A stretch of DNA of 64,000 nt from Mycolicibacter algericus DSM 45454. Its GTDB lineage: Bacteria > Actinomycetota > Actinomycetes > Mycobacteriales > Mycobacteriaceae. Positions 49,430 through 59,548 of this stretch are shown piece after piece; positions within the stretch are counted from its first letter, which is position 1; every line of letters starts with the position of its first letter. The notes below the pieces were generated by a model. It saw only the letters and a list, made by a program, of their open reading frames with translations, had not been told where the DNA came from and made no database searches. The position numbers and the translations under genes were made by a program. The DNA lies in assembly GCF_002086455.1 (NCBI RefSeq), contig NZ_MVHC01000012.1, positions 42,121 to 106,120 on the forward strand, read 5' to 3'.

Positions 49430-51232
49430 ATGCGTGAGTTCAGTGTTCCGGCGCCGTTCACCGTCGAGGAGCACGACAACGTCGCCGCGATCGTCTTCGA
49501 ACACGAGCGCGACAATCCCGACCACGTCATCTACCAGCGTCTCGTGGACGGCGCGTGGACCGACGTCAGCTGCGCCGCCGCCGCCGCGCACATCCGTTCG
49601 GCCGCACTGGGTCTGATCGCGCAGGGGGTGGCCGCCGGCGACCGGGTGGTGATCTTCTCGGCGACCCGCTACGAGTGGGCGATCCTGGACTTCGCGATCC
49701 TGTCCATCGGCGCGGTGACCGTCCCGATCTATGAGACGTCCTCGGCGGAGCAGGTGCGTTGGGTGATGGAGGACTCCAGCGCGGTGCTGGCGTTCGCCGA
49801 GACCGACGCCCACGCCCAGCTGGTCAACGAACTCGCCGGTGAACTGCCCTCGCTGCGGCGGGTGCTGACCATCGACGGGTCGGGCGCCAAGGCCTTCGAT
49901 GAACTCGCCGAGGCCGGCGCGGGCCAGGACCCGGCGCAGCTCACCGCGCGCGGGGACGCCCTGAAGGCCACCGACCCGGCGACGCTGATCTACACCTCGG
50001 GCACCACGGGCCGCCCCAAGGGCTGCCAGCTCACCCACTCCAACCTGCTCCACGAGGTGCGCGGCACCAAAGCGGCGCTGCCGACCCTGCTGGGTCCCGA
50101 CCAGCGCCTGCTGATCTTCCTGCCGTTGGCTCACGTGCTGGCCCGCGCCCTGACCCTGGCGGCATTCACCAATCGGGTCACGGTCGGATTCACCAGCGAC
50201 ATCAAGAATCTGGTGCCGATGTTCGCGGTCTTCAAGCCGACCGTGGTGGTGTCGGTGCCGCGGGTGTTCGAGAAGGTTTACAACACGGCCGCGCAGAACG
50301 CCGCCAATGACGGCAAGGGCCGAATTTTCGAGATGGCCGCCCAGACCGCGGTGGACTGGAGCGAAGCCCTCGACCGGGGCGGCCCCGGTCCGCTGTTGCG
50401 GCTCAAGCACGCGGTGTTCGACAAGCTGGTCTACCACAAGCTGCGCGCGGCGCTGGGTGGCGACTGCCGGGCGTCGGTGTCCGGTGGTGCGCCGCTGGGC
50501 GAACGGCTCGGCCACTTCTACCGCGGCGTCGGCCTGTCCATCTACGAGGGCTACGGGCTGACCGAGACGACCGCCGCGGTGACCGTCAACCCGGTCGGCG
50601 GCATGAAGGTCGGGACCGTCGGAAAACTGGTGCCGGGCAACAGCATGCGCATCGCCGAGGACGGTGAGTTGCTGGTCCGCGGCGGGGTGGTGTTCAGCGG
50701 CTACTGGCGCAACGAGCAGGCCACCGCCGAGGCGTTCACCGACGGCTGGTTCAAGACCGGCGACCTGGCCGACATCGACGCCGACGGCTACCTGAAGATC
50801 ACCGGCCGCAAGAAGGAGATCATCGTCACCGCCGGCGGCAAAAACGTCGCACCCGCGGTGCTCGAGGACCAGCTGCGCGCGCACCCGCTGATCAGCCAGG
50901 CGATGGTCGTCGGCGACGCCCAGCCGTTCATCGGGGCGCTGATCACCATCGACCCGGAAGCCCTGGAAGGCTGGAAGCAGCGCAACAGCAAGGCCGACAT
51001 CGCCACCGCCGCGGACCTGGCCACCGACCCGGACCTGCTGGCCGAGGTGGACGCGGCGGTCAAACAGGCCAACCTGGCGGTCTCACACGCCGAGTCGATC
51101 CGCAAGTTCCGGATCCTGCCGGTCGACTTCACCGAGGCCACCGGTGAGCTGACCCCGACGATGAAGGTCAAGCGCAAGGTGGTCGCCGAGAAGTTCGCCG
51201 ACGCCATCGAGGCGATCTACACCAAGGACTGA
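49430..51232 (+). CDS. fadD15: Long-chain fatty-acid-CoA ligase FadD15
   Basis: An adenylate-forming enzyme of 600 residues with the AMP-binding signature [37 protein letters not shown] lies in the acyl-adenylate site, [20 protein letters not shown] is the hinge with the conserved Asp, and the C-terminal [20 protein letters not shown] is the signature of long-chain acyl-CoA synthetases. It activates fatty acids to acyl-CoA in the cytoplasm via an acyl-AMP. AGAGAGG precedes the ATG. The gene stands alone on the plus strand and ends at a strong terminator hairpin facing pimB. Confidence 0.95.
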   Translation: MREFSVPAPFTVEEHDNVAAIVFEHERDNPDHVIYQRLVDGAWTDVSCAAAAAHIRSAALGLIAQGVAAGDRVVIFSATRYEWAILDFAILSIGAVTVPIYETSSAEQVRWVMEDSSAVLAFAETDAHAQLVNELAGELPSLRRVLTIDGSGAKAFDELAEAGAGQDPAQLTARGDALKATDPATLIYTSGTTGRPKGCQLTHSNLLHEVRGTKAALPTLLGPDQRLLIFLPLAHVLARALTLAAFTNRVTVGFTSDIKNLVPMFAVFKPTVVVSVPRVFEKVYNTAAQNAANDGKGRIFEMAAQTAVDWSEALDRGGPGPLLRLKHAVFDKLVYHKLRAALGGDCRASVSGGAPLGERLGHFYRGVGLSIYEGYGLTETTAAVTVNPVGGMKVGTVGKLVPGNSMRIAEDGELLVRGGVVFSGYWRNEQATAEAFTDGWFKTGDLADIDADGYLKITGRKKEIIVTAGGKNVAPAVLEDQLRAHPLISQAMVVGDAQPFIGALITIDPEALEGWKQRNSKADIATAADLATDPDLLAEVDAAVKQANLAVSHAESIRKFRILPVDFTEATGELTPTMKVKRKVVAEKFADAIEAIYTKD

Positions 51233-51261
51233 CCGGCGGTCCCGGCGCCCAGTGAGCGGTT

Positions 51262-51291
51262 TGGTCGGCTTTTCGTGGAAAAACGCGACCA
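51262..51291. terminator. Bidirectional terminator hairpin between fadD15 and pimB
   Basis: Left arm 51262-51274 and right arm 51278-51291 pair over about 13 bp with one bulge. The upper stem is T/A-rich around a three-base loop, which supplies a T-rich 3' side for both directions. Confidence 0.7.
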
Positions 51292-51310
51292 CATCGCACC
51301 ATCGGCGTCC

Positions 51311-52453
51311 TCACGCCTGCAGCAGGTCGGCCATGCGTCCGGCCAGGGTTTCCCAGCGCCAGTCACTCATCACCCACTCCCGCCCCGCGGCGCCCATCGC
51401 GGCGGCGCGGTCGGGGTCGGCCAGCAATCCGCTGACGGCATCACCGATCTGCTCCACGGACCGGCCGTCGACCACCCGCCCGGTCCGGTTGTCCAGCACG
51501 GTCTCCGGTGCGCCGCCCGAGTCACCTGCGACCACCGGCACCCCCGCCGCCGACGCCTCCAGGAACACGATGCCCAGCCCCTCGACGTCGAGCCCGGCGC
51601 CACGCGTGCGGCATGGCATCGCGAAGACGTCGCCGAGCAGGTAGTAGGCGGGCAGCTCGGCGGCCGGCACGCCACCGGTGAACGTCACCGCATCGGCGAC
51701 CCCACACTCGACGGCCAGCCGCCGCAGTGTGTCGGCATACGGGCCGCCGCCGACGATCACCAGCGCGGCGCCGTCGACCCGGCGCCGGATCGCCGGTAAC
51801 GCGCGGATCAGCATGTCCTGGCCCTTGCGCGGCACCAGCCGCGACACGCACACCACGGTGGGCCGACCGCCCAGCCCGTGGCGGGCCCGCAGTTCGGCGC
51901 GGGCGCCGGCGTCGGGGCGGAAGCGGTCGGTGTCCACCCCGGGCGGCAGGTGCTCCAGCGCGGCGTGGGGACCGAACGCCGATGCGAACCGGCCGCGGGT
52001 GTAGTGGCTGACGAAGGTGACGGTGTCGCAGGACTCGCCGATCCGGCGCAGCACCGAACTCGCCACCGGCAGCATCGACCAGCCGACCTCGTGGCCGTGG
52101 GTGCTGGCCACCACCCGGCCGGCACCGGCGGCGCGCGCCCGCTGCGCCAGCAGCGCCAGCGGCGCGGCCGCGCCGAACCACACCGTGTCGACGGCCTGTT
52201 CGGCGACCAGGCGGCGCATCCGGGTATCGACGGCGCGACCCGGCAACATCAGCGTGCCCGGGTGGCGGACCACCTGGTAGCCGGTGGATTCCGCCGCCTC
52301 GTCGAAGGCGTCGGCGCCCTTCCACTGCGGCGCGTACACCGTCACGTCGTGGCGGCCTGAACCGGCAATACGGCGCACCAGCTCTTCCAGATAGCTCTGA
52401 ATGCCGCCGGGGCGCGGCGGAAAATCGTTGGTAACCAGCAGCACCCGGCTCAC
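51311..52453 (-). CDS. pimB: GDP-mannose-dependent phosphatidylinositol monomannoside mannosyltransferase PimB
   Basis: A GT4 family GT-B enzyme of 380 residues, starting at GTG 52453 (VSRVLLVTNDFPPRPGGIQS). Glycine-rich acceptor-side motif FPPRPGGIQSYLEEL, then STHGHEVGWSMLP, the donor region VVCVSRLVPRKGQDMLIRAL, and the EX7E-type motif GLGIVFLEASAAGVPVVAGD are visible. The enzyme adds the second mannose to PIM1 on the inner leaflet during phosphatidylinositol mannoside synthesis. It fits the nearby lipomannan genes. A frame-open extension to 52618 has no ribosome site. Confidence 0.92.
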   Translation of the reverse strand: MSRVLLVTNDFPPRPGGIQSYLEELVRRIAGSGRHDVTVYAPQWKGADAFDEAAESTGYQVVRHPGTLMLPGRAVDTRMRRLVAEQAVDTVWFGAAAPLALLAQRARAAGAGRVVASTHGHEVGWSMLPVASSVLRRIGESCDTVTFVSHYTRGRFASAFGPHAALEHLPPGVDTDRFRPDAGARAELRARHGLGGRPTVVCVSRLVPRKGQDMLIRALPAIRRRVDGAALVIVGGGPYADTLRRLAVECGVADAVTFTGGVPAAELPAYYLLGDVFAMPCRTRGAGLDVEGLGIVFLEASAAGVPVVAGDSGGAPETVLDNRTGRVVDGRSVEQIGDAVSGLLADPDRAAAMGAAGREWVMSDWRWETLAGRMADLLQA

Positions 52454-52520
52454 TGCAGGGATGCTAGCCGGATGACGATGCGGGCCGCCCGCGGCCCGGC
52501 GAGGAATCGGGCGATCAGGC

Positions 52521-53282
52521 TCAGCCGCGCCACTGCTGCCATTCCGCGAGCAGGTCCGGTAGATCCACGCCCAGCACCAGCGGCACGGCGACGGCGGGCT
52601 CGACGTGCCCGGGACCACAGGCCGACAGGTAGAGCTCGCGCAGCTTGGCCGGTCCGAACCGGGCGGCGACGAACCGGGCGAAGTGCCACGCCCGGTCGTA
52701 GGCCTGGCTCCGCCGCGGCCCCGGTACCACCAGGTCGGCGTCCGACGGCAGGTCGGCCGTGGCCAACGGCGCCGGGGGCGCGCCGGCCGGATCCCGGGCG
52801 GGACGGGCCACGAAATCGGCGACGCCCTCGACCAGCCAGCGCGGTGCGTCGAGAGCGGTGTCGGCGCGGGCCGCGTAGTGGAAAAGCTCGTGGCTCAACA
52901 CGATTCGCAGCGCCGGAGTGCTCATCGCGGCCGCGCCGGGGGCGAAGACGATCCGCTGACCGGCGGCCACCCGGCGTTCGGGATCCACCCGGTCGGCCAC
53001 CGCGACCGCCGCGACGTCGGACCACTGCGTGACATCACCGGCTGTGCCGCCGGCCAGCGTGGCGAATTGCCGATCCGAGCCGGTGGCCGTCAGTTGGATG
53101 TGGTGCGACCAGTCGGTCCCCCAGAACGCTTCGACCGCCTCGACGGCGGATCCGATGTCGGCGGCCGCCCGGGACAGCAACGCCTCACCGGGCGGGCCAC
53201 CGAGATTCTCCAGGACGACGCTGCGGTGATCCCCGACGATCAGCGGCGCATCCGCCGGTGGCGGTGCCGGGACGGCCAGCAT
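52521..53282 (-). CDS. Putative secreted gluzincin-type metalloprotease (Rv2189c-type); start uncertain
   Basis: The frame from ATG 53282 gives 253 residues. The zinc-binding motif SHELFHYAAR with WLVEGVADFVARP about 25 residues later forms the HExxH...E pattern of gluzincins (peptidase MA-like superfamily). A Trp-rich C-terminus DLLAEWQQWRG ends the protein. Just upstream of the ATG the frame encodes a basic stretch and a hydrophobic run (RRLLAALLAAELIGGA) that looks like a signal peptide. No ATG, GTG or TTG precedes it after the in-frame stop at 53385-53387. The true start may be non-canonical. It lies directly downstream of the NlpC/P60 gene. Confidence 0.75.
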   Translation of the reverse strand: MLAVPAPPPADAPLIVGDHRSVVLENLGGPPGEALLSRAAADIGSAVEAVEAFWGTDWSHHIQLTATGSDRQFATLAGGTAGDVTQWSDVAAVAVADRVDPERRVAAGQRIVFAPGAAAMSTPALRIVLSHELFHYAARADTALDAPRWLVEGVADFVARPARDPAGAPPAPLATADLPSDADLVVPGPRRSQAYDRAWHFARFVAARFGPAKLRELYLSACGPGHVEPAVAVPLVLGVDLPDLLAEWQQWRG

Positions 53283-53346
53283 CGTGGCGCCGCCGATCAG
53301 CTCGGCCGCCAGCAGCGCGGCCAGCAGGCGGCGGAGTCCGCGGCGC

Positions 53347-54504
53347 TCAGTAACGGCGCGCGTTGTGGATCGGGCCGGATGAGGTCATCGGCACCACCCG
53401 GACCGGCTGACCGTAGGTGGACGAGTGGATCATCATGCCGTCGCCGACGTAGATGCCGGAGTGGGAGGCATCCGAGTAGAAGGTCAGCACGTCGCCCGGC
53501 TGCAGATCCGACAGCGCCACCGGCTGTCCGCCGCTGGCCTGCGCCTGACTGGAGTGCGGCAGGTTGATCCCGGCCTGGTTGAACGCCCACATCACCAGCC
53601 CCGAGCAGTCGAACCCACCCGGTGCGGCCCCGCCCCAGACGTACGGGGTGCCGACCTGGGTCAACGCGGCTTGGACGGCGGTCGCGGCACCGCCGCTTCC
53701 ACCGCCGGGCGCGCCCATCTCCATCGGGGGTGGCGCATCGGAGCCGGGGATCGGGAACCCGGGGATTCCGAATCCGGGAGCCGGGGGCTGTCCGTCGGGG
53801 CCGGGCTCGCCCGGTGCGGCTTCCGGGACCGGCCCGGGCTCGGCCATCGCGGTGCGCTGCTGCGGCGTGAGCGCGTAGTACTGCGATTTGACCACCGAGA
53901 TCTGCAGCTGCAGCCGGCTCTGCTTGGCCTGTAGTTCGGCGCGCACCGCGGCGGCCTGCTCGGCTGCGGTTCGGGCCTCCTCGGCCGACTTGGCGGACGC
54001 CTGCTCGGCCTGGTCGGCCTGCTCGTTGGCGGCCCGGAACCGCTCCAGCTGCACCGACAGGTCGCTGGCAACCACCCGCTGCACGGCGAGCTTGTCGATC
54101 AGCTGCTGCGGTGACTCGGCGGTCAGGATGGCGTCCATGCCCCCGACCCGGCCACCCATGTAGGTGGTGGCGGCGAACCTGTTGACCGCCGAACGGTAGC
54201 TGGACAGTTGTTCCTTGGCGGCGGCGAGCGCGGCCTGGTCGTCGGAGTGTGCCCGGTCCGCGGCCTGCTGTTCGGCCAGTTTCCGGTCGAGGTTGAGCTG
54301 TGCGGTGTGCATCGCCTCGGTGGTCTGCTCGGCCTGGCGGGACAACTCGCTGAGTTTCGCCAGCGCGTCGTCGGCCGGATCGGCATACACGCTGCCGGCC
54401 CAGGTGCCGGTCAGAGTCGTAGCGCCGACCACCAGGGCCGTTGCGACACCGAGAGCAGGACGCCTAAAAGCACGCAGATTCCACCGCATACGTTCGAGCT
54501 TCAA
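53347..54504 (-). CDS. Secreted NlpC/P60 peptidoglycan endopeptidase (Rv2190c-type)
   Basis: A cell wall hydrolase of 385 residues from TTG 54504, with AAGGA eight bases upstream; the length equals what I recall for Rv2190c. ATG 54489 is an alternative. A signal peptide (ALGVATALVVGATTLTG) is followed by a long coiled coil (about 40-205, Ala/Glu/Gln-rich), a Pro/Gly-rich linker, and the C-terminal NlpC/P60 domain. That domain has catalytic Cys in GGFDCSGLVMWAF and His in DASHSGIYVGDG. The coiled coil may hold the enzyme inactive or dock it to partners, as in RipA-type enzymes. It cleaves D-Glu-mDAP bonds in the family. Confidence 0.92.
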   Translation of the reverse strand: MKLERMRWNLRAFRRPALGVATALVVGATTLTGTWAGSVYADPADDALAKLSELSRQAEQTTEAMHTAQLNLDRKLAEQQAADRAHSDDQAALAAAKEQLSSYRSAVNRFAATTYMGGRVGGMDAILTAESPQQLIDKLAVQRVVASDLSVQLERFRAANEQADQAEQASAKSAEEARTAAEQAAAVRAELQAKQSRLQLQISVVKSQYYALTPQQRTAMAEPGPVPEAAPGEPGPDGQPPAPGFGIPGFPIPGSDAPPPMEMGAPGGGSGGAATAVQAALTQVGTPYVWGGAAPGGFDCSGLVMWAFNQAGINLPHSSQAQASGGQPVALSDLQPGDVLTFYSDASHSGIYVGDGMMIHSSTYGQPVRVVPMTSSGPIHNARRY

Positions 54505-54665
54505 GATTGCATCCTTAACACTGCCCAGGGAGGTACGTGGCCGTGCCGCCGCCGAAAGTACGTAAGGTCTCGAACAGGTTACGAAATGGCAACGGCGTTG
54601 TCCATCGCGAGCTGCCACTTTAACACCCGGCTTCGGCTGAGGCCCGAAGCGGTGGGCCCCTGGGG

Positions 54666-54986
54666 TCAGGCCACGCCGGAGCGGCGCGCCGGGCTGCCGT
54701 CCCGGCGAATCGGGACCAGGCGCAACCGCGGCGCCATCCCGGCCTCGGCGAGCACGTCCAGGGCCGCCCGCTCGTCCTCCAGCAGCTCGGTGGGCACTCC
54801 CAGCAGCACGCTGACCACGCAATCCCGGCAGGCGGGTCCCCGTACCGCGCAGTGGTCACAGTCGATCACCACCGGCTCCGGGTCGACGCGCGGTGCATCA
54901 GTGCGCTCCGAGTGGCCCGTACGCTCTGAGTAGCCCGAGTGGCCCGTGCGCTCCGAGTGGCCCGAGTGGCCCGAGATCTGTCCCAT
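54666..54986 (-). CDS. Small Cys-rich conserved protein with N-terminal GHS/ERT tandem repeats
   Basis: A protein of 106 residues from ATG 54986, which has AGAGGA seven bases upstream. Residues 5-28 are made of three-residue units in the order GHS GHS ERT GHS GYS ERT GHS ERT. The conserved core follows: VVIDCDHCAVRGPACRDCVV, with four Cys in CxxC-x6-CxxC spacing suggestive of a zinc site. Then SVLLGVPTELLEDERAALDV and a C-terminal beta segment. Similar short proteins with this Cys pattern occur next to NlpC or UvrC-like genes in actinobacteria, as far as I recall. Divergent from the nuclease gene. Function unknown. Confidence 0.75.
   Translation of the reverse strand: MGQISGHSGHSERTGHSGYSERTGHSERTDAPRVDPEPVVIDCDHCAVRGPACRDCVVSVLLGVPTELLEDERAALDVLAEAGMAPRLRLVPIRRDGSPARRSGVA
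54906..54971. repeat. 9-bp unit coding minisatellite
   Basis: About seven or eight units of 9 bp, alternating a GGC-CAC-TCG type and a GAG-CGC-ACG type on the minus strand, with a 27-bp higher-order period in the first six. They are in frame with the small Cys-rich protein. Confidence 0.75.
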
Positions 54987-55066
54987 TGGTGATTCCTCTC
55001 GATCGGTTGCCGGCACGCTAACCGTGCCCACCGACAGCTGTCGGTGCGTCGGCCTAGGTTCGGGCC

Positions 55067-56968
55067 ATGACGTCGCGCGCTGACGCCGGGCAGCTGAGTT
55101 TTGTGCAACTCCAGGCCCAGCTCGAAGCCACACCGGCCGCCAAGGCACTGCGGGAGACCACCTTCGTGGTGGTGGACCTGGAGACCACCGGCGCGCGCGC
55201 CTCCCCCGGCGTCGACGGCGCCGTCGACGCCATCACCGAGATCGGCGCGGTCAAGGTGCGCGGCGGCGTCGTCGAGGGGGAGTTCGCCACCTTGATCAAT
55301 CCGCAGCGCGGCATCCCGCCGCAGATCGTCCGGTTGACCGGGATCACCACCGCGATGGTGCACGACGCGCCCACGATCGATGCCGTCCTGCCGATGTTTC
55401 TGGAGTTCGCCGGGCTCGGCTCGGCCCGCAAGGGCGGCGATGACACCGTGCTGGTCGCCCACAACGCCGGGTTCGACGTCGGGTTCCTGACCGCCGCCGC
55501 GCAACGCTGCGGGCTGGGCTGGCCGCGGCCGCCGGTGCTGTGCACGGTCCGGCTGGCACGCCGGGTGCTCAGTCGTGAGGAGGCGCCCAGCGTGCGACTG
55601 GCCGAGTTGGCCCGGCTGTTCGCGGTCAGCACCACACCCACCCACCGGGCACTCGATGATGCCCGCGCGACCGTCGACGTCCTGCACGCCCTCATCGAGC
55701 GGGTCGGCAACCAGCGGGTGCACACCTTCGCCGACCTGCGCGCCTATCTGTCGCACGCCACCCCGGCCCAGCGCCGCAAACGCACCCTGGCCGAGGCGCT
55801 TCCGCACCGGCCGGGTGTCTACCTGTTCCGCGGGCCGTCCGACGAAGTGCTCTACATCGGCACCGCCACCGACCTGCGCCGCCGGGCCGGTGGGTACTTC
55901 AACGGATCCGATCGGCGCAGTCGCATCACCGAGATGGTGGCCCTGGCGACGCGGATCGACCACGTCGAATGCGCGCACCCACTGGAGGCCGGGGTGCACG
56001 AGCTGCGCCTGCTGGCCGCACACGCCCCGCCGTACAACCGGCGGTCGAAGTTTCCGCGGCGGTGGTGGTGGATCACGCTGTCGCAGGAGGCCTTCCCACG
56101 GCTGTCGGTGGTGCGCGCACCCCGGCACGACCGGGTGATCGGCCCCTTCCGTTCCCGCGCCGACGCCGCCGCGACCGCCGCGCTGCTGGCACGCTTCACC
56201 GGAATCCGAACCTGCACAACGCGGTTGAGCCGTACTGGCCGGCACACCTGCCCGCCGGCCGAAGTCAGCCCGTGCCCCGCCGCGCCCGACATCACCGCCG
56301 CGCAGTACGCCGCAACCGTCCAGCGGGCCGCCGCGTTGATCGACGGCACCGACAACAGCGCGTTACGCTCCGCGGTGCACCAGGTGACCGCGCTGGCCGC
56401 TCGGGGCCACTACGAGAGCGCCGCACGACTGCGCGACCTTGCGGCGACCACCATTGAGATCCTGTGGCGAAGCCAGCGCGCCCGCGCGCTGGCCGCGCTG
56501 CCGGAGTTGGTGGCCGCCGCCCCGGACGGCACCGGCGGGTGGCGGCTCGCGGTGATCCGTCATGGCCGGCTGGCCGCCGCCGGCAACGCGCCGCGCGGCG
56601 TGCCGCCGATGCCGGTCGTCGACGCGATCACGCTGGGCGCCCAGGCGGTGAGGCCCGAGCCCGCCCCGGCCGGCGGGGCACTGGTCGAGGAGACCGCGCT
56701 CATCGCCCGCTGGCTGGCGGCTCCCGGAGTGCGCATCGTGCGGGTCGAGGGCACCGCCGAAGGCGGCGGCTGGGCAGAGCCGCTGGCCTCGGCCGGGGCG
56801 TGGATGGCGTGGGCGGCCCAGGCCCGCTCGGCCCGACTGGCCTCAGAGCTGAGTGCCGAAGCGGACCCAACGAGCGAGCAGTTGTTCGGCCGCACCGCTG
56901 TCTATCGCCGCGACAGCGCGCTGCAGCCCGTCCTCCCAGGCCGGCAGCCATTCAGCGCTGCTGGATAG
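55067..56968 (+). CDS. DEDDh exonuclease / GIY-YIG (UvrC-like) nuclease fusion, Rv2191-type
   Basis: A protein of 633 residues. Residues about 30-210 form a DnaQ-like proofreading exonuclease: [20 protein letters not shown] with the first Asp/Glu pair, [13 protein letters not shown], and [18 protein letters not shown]. Residues about 245-330 are a GIY-YIG domain ([20 protein letters not shown]). The C-terminal half resembles Cho/UvrC helper regions ([11 protein letters not shown], then [14 protein letters not shown]). This DNA polymerase III epsilon-UvrC fusion is common in actinobacteria and is thought to act in repair. The ATG at 55067 is divergent from the Cys-rich gene. Its last 126 bp are antisense to the 3' end of trpD. 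Confidence 0.92.
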   Translation: MTSRADAGQLSFVQLQAQLEATPAAKALRETTFVVVDLETTGARASPGVDGAVDAITEIGAVKVRGGVVEGEFATLINPQRGIPPQIVRLTGITTAMVHDAPTIDAVLPMFLEFAGLGSARKGGDDTVLVAHNAGFDVGFLTAAAQRCGLGWPRPPVLCTVRLARRVLSREEAPSVRLAELARLFAVSTTPTHRALDDARATVDVLHALIERVGNQRVHTFADLRAYLSHATPAQRRKRTLAEALPHRPGVYLFRGPSDEVLYIGTATDLRRRAGGYFNGSDRRSRITEMVALATRIDHVECAHPLEAGVHELRLLAAHAPPYNRRSKFPRRWWWITLSQEAFPRLSVVRAPRHDRVIGPFRSRADAAATAALLARFTGIRTCTTRLSRTGRHTCPPAEVSPCPAAPDITAAQYAATVQRAAALIDGTDNSALRSAVHQVTALAARGHYESAARLRDLAATTIEILWRSQRARALAALPELVAAAPDGTGGWRLAVIRHGRLAAAGNAPRGVPPMPVVDAITLGAQAVRPEPAPAGGALVEETALIARWLAAPGVRIVRVEGTAEGGGWAEPLASAGAWMAWAAQARSARLASELSAEADPTSEQLFGRTAVYRRDSALQPVLPGRQPFSAAG

Positions 56969-57925
56969 GCCGGCATACGCCACGATCGCACCGGCGGCAT
57001 TGAGCACCACGGCGTCGCGTACCGGACCCGGCGCCCCGGCCAGCACCGACCGGGCCTCCTCGGCGTTGGCCTGCGCGTCGCCGCCGAGCAGCTCGTGCAC
57101 CTCGGCGCGGGCGAACCCGAACCCGGCCGGGTCGAAGGTCAGCCGGTCGATCGTCCCGGCCTGCACCCGCCAGATGGTGCTGGTCGTGGTCGTGGTCAGT
57201 TCGTCGAGGCCGTCGTCGCCGTGCACCACCAGCACGCTGGCCCGCCGGGCGGCGAACACCCCGGCCATCACCTCGGCCAGATCACCGAACGCGCAGCCGA
57301 TCAGGCCGGCCCGCGGCCTGGCCGGGTTGGTCAGCGGGCCCAGCAGGTTGAACACCGTCGGCACGCCGATCTCGCGCCGCGCCAGCGATGCGTTGCGGTA
57401 GGACGGCTGGAACTGCGGCGCGAAGCAGAACCCGATGCCGACCTCGGCGACGCTGCGCGCGACGGCGTCGGGGCCCAGATCGATGCGCACCCCCAGCGCC
57501 TCGAGCGTGTCGGCGCCGCCGGACAGCGAGCTGGCCGACCGGTTGCCGTGTTTGACCACCGGCACCCCGGCGGCGGCCACCACGATCGCGGCCATCGTGG
57601 ACAGGTTCACGGTGTTGGCGCCGTCCCCGCCGGTGCCCACCACGTCGACGGTCTCGGTGCCGATCTCCTCGGTGGGAACCTTGCGACCGTGCGCCAACAT
57701 GACGTCGGCCAGCTCCCCGACCTCGGCAGCGTTGGGGCCCTTCATCTGCATCGCCACACCGAAGGCCGCGATCTGGGCCGACGTGGCGGCACCGGCCATG
57801 ATCTGCTCCATCGCCCAGGCCGCCTGGCCCCGGGGGAGGTCCGCGCCGGACGTGAGGCACCCCAGCACCTGCCGCCACTGTGCTATCTGCGCTATCGGCT
57901 GCGCCTCACCACCGGGCTCGACCAC
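56843..57925 (-). CDS. trpD: Anthranilate phosphoribosyltransferase
   Basis: A 360-residue enzyme transferring phosphoribose from PRPP to anthranilate, second step of tryptophan synthesis. The PRPP loop is [38 protein letters not shown] and [20 protein letters not shown] are anthranilate-site blocks, with [20 protein letters not shown] carrying the metal-binding acidic residues. I use GTG 57925, the first in-frame start; no clear ribosome site is seen, so the N-terminus is uncertain. It stands apart from the other trp genes and is divergent from ctaE. Its 3' end overlaps the nuclease fusion gene by 126 bp. Confidence 0.95.
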   Translation of the reverse strand: MVEPGGEAQPIAQIAQWRQVLGCLTSGADLPRGQAAWAMEQIMAGAATSAQIAAFGVAMQMKGPNAAEVGELADVMLAHGRKVPTEEIGTETVDVVGTGGDGANTVNLSTMAAIVVAAAGVPVVKHGNRSASSLSGGADTLEALGVRIDLGPDAVARSVAEVGIGFCFAPQFQPSYRNASLARREIGVPTVFNLLGPLTNPARPRAGLIGCAFGDLAEVMAGVFAARRASVLVVHGDDGLDELTTTTTSTIWRVQAGTIDRLTFDPAGFGFARAEVHELLGGDAQANAEEARSVLAGAPGPVRDAVVLNAAGAIVAYAGLSSSAEWLPAWEDGLQRAVAAIDSGAAEQLLARWVRFGTQL

Positions 57926-58064
57926 GCGCAGATCGTCGCACGCGGCCCACCGGCCACCAAAGCCGCCCGGAAATACCGCAGGTGACGGCCTACACCACAC
58001 CATTTCTGATGAATTGCCCGCCCCGGGTGGAGATCTACAACTACATAGCGTCATACTTGCGGAT

Positions 58065-58676
58065 GTGACGAGCGCTGTGGGGTCCTCGGGTACTGCCATC
58101 ACGTCGCGTGTGCATTCGCTGAACCGTCCCAACATGGTCAGCGTGGGCACCATCGTGTGGCTGTCCAGTGAGTTGATGTTCTTTGCCGGGCTTTTCGCCA
58201 TGTATTTCACGGCCCGGGCACAGTCCGGTGGCGCCTGGCCGCCACCACCGACTGAGCTGAACCTGTGGCAGTCGGTGCCGGTGACGCTGGTGCTGATCGC
58301 CTCGTCGTTCACCTGCCAGATGGGCGTGTTCGCCGCCGAGCGCGGCGACGTGTTCGGACTGCGCCGGTGGTATCTGGTGACGTTCCTGATGGGCTTGTTC
58401 TTCGTCTGCGGTCAGGGCTACGAGTACTACCACCTGATCTCGCACGGCACCACGATCCCGTCCAGCGCCTACGGCACCGTGTTCTACCTGACCACCGGGT
58501 TCCACGGCCTGCACGTCATCGGCGGGTTGATCGCATTCGTCTTCCTGATGCTGCGCACCACGATGAGCAAGTTCACCCCGGCACAGGCCACCGCGTCGAT
58601 CGTCGTGTCGTACTACTGGCACTTCGTCGACATCGTGTGGATCGCACTGTTCGCCACGATCTACTTCATCCGATGA
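58065..58676 (+). CDS. ctaE: Cytochrome c oxidase subunit III
   Basis: A 203-residue membrane protein of the aa3 oxidase, starting at GTG 58065. Five helices are visible, including [60 protein letters not shown] with the conserved His, and [20 protein letters not shown]. Mycobacterial aa3 forms a supercomplex with the bcc complex encoded directly downstream. The stop overlaps qcrC (ATGA), so all four genes are one operon, driven from the 139-bp space shared with trpD. Confidence 0.97.
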   Translation: MTSAVGSSGTAITSRVHSLNRPNMVSVGTIVWLSSELMFFAGLFAMYFTARAQSGGAWPPPPTELNLWQSVPVTLVLIASSFTCQMGVFAAERGDVFGLRRWYLVTFLMGLFFVCGQGYEYYHLISHGTTIPSSAYGTVFYLTTGFHGLHVIGGLIAFVFLMLRTTMSKFTPAQATASIVVSYYWHFVDIVWIALFATIYFIR

Positions 58677-59548
58677 CCAACCGCCCGATGAACAGGAGTG
58701 TCCGGTTGAAGACACTGAGGAAGTGGGCCCGACCTCACCACAACCAAACCGTCGCCCGGCGTCGGCTCCGGCGTCGACTGTCCGGCGGCCTGCTGCTGCT
58801 GGTCGCGCTGGCCATGGCCGGTGGACTGGCCGCTGTGGTGACCCCGACCCCGCAGGTGGCCGTCGCCGACGAGTCCGCCTCGGCGCTGCTGCGCACCGGC
58901 AAGCAACTGTTCGACACCTCGTGTGTGAGCTGCCACGGCGCCAACCTGCAGGGTGAGCCCGGACGTGGACCGAGCCTGATCGGCGTCGGCGAGGCCGCCG
59001 TCTACTTCCAGGTCTCGACCGGGCGGATGCCCGCAGCCCGCGGTGAGGCCCAGGCACCCCGCAAGTACCCGCTCTTCGACGACAACCAGATCGACGCCCT
59101 GGGCGCCTACGTGCAGGCCAACGGCGGCGGCCCCACCGTGGTCCGCGACGCCGACGGCAGCATCGCGCAGGCCTCGCTGCGCGGCGACGACCTGGGCCGC
59201 GGCGGCGACCTGTTCCGGCTCAACTGCGCGTCCTGCCACAACTTCACCGGCCGGGGCGGCGCACTGTCCTCGGGCAAGTACGCCCCGGACCTGGCACCGG
59301 CCAACGAGCAGCAGATCCTGACCGCGATGGTGACCGGCCCGCAGAACATGCCGCGCTTCTCCGACCGGCAGATCTCCATGGAGGAGAAGAAGGACATCAT
59401 CGCCTACGTCAGAGCCGTCACCGAGGAACATGATCCGGGCGGTTACGGGCTCGGCGGCTTCGGTCCGGCGCCGGAGGGCATGGTGATGTGGATTGTCGGG
59501 ATGGTCGCCGCCATCGGCGCGGCTTTGTGGATCGGGGCACGCTCATGA
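58673..59548 (+). CDS. qcrC: Cytochrome bcc complex dihaem cytochrome c subunit QcrC
   Basis: A dihaem cytochrome cc of 291 residues if read from ATG 58673; TTG 58706, with AGGAG seven bases upstream, is a good alternative. A basic N-terminus and signal-anchor helix ([20 protein letters not shown]) is followed by two haem c domains with CVSCH and CASCH. Their distal Met ligands are likely in GRMPAARGE and [10 protein letters not shown]-terminal helix ([20 protein letters not shown]) anchors it. The two fused haem domains replace soluble cytochrome c and hand electrons to the oxidase. Confidence 0.97.
   Translation: MTNRPMNRSVRLKTLRKWARPHHNQTVARRRLRRRLSGGLLLLVALAMAGGLAAVVTPTPQVAVADESASALLRTGKQLFDTSCVSCHGANLQGEPGRGPSLIGVGEAAVYFQVSTGRMPAARGEAQAPRKYPLFDDNQIDALGAYVQANGGGPTVVRDADGSIAQASLRGDDLGRGGDLFRLNCASCHNFTGRGGALSSGKYAPDLAPANEQQILTAMVTGPQNMPRFSDRQISMEEKKDIIAYVRAVTEEHDPGGYGLGGFGPAPEGMVMWIVGMVAAIGAALWIGARS

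Noticed and set aside
58120..58147. A fourth TGAACC-N16-CGT match
   Set aside because: It lies inside the conserved coding sequence of ctaE, where the codons are fixed by the protein (LNRP...MVSVG). No gene start lies at a suitable distance, so chance is the better explanation.
58041..59057. A 338-codon minus-strand open frame opposite ctaE and qcrC
   Set aside because: Low-complexity Arg/Gly/Gln composition, no ribosome site, and full overlap with intact respiratory genes.
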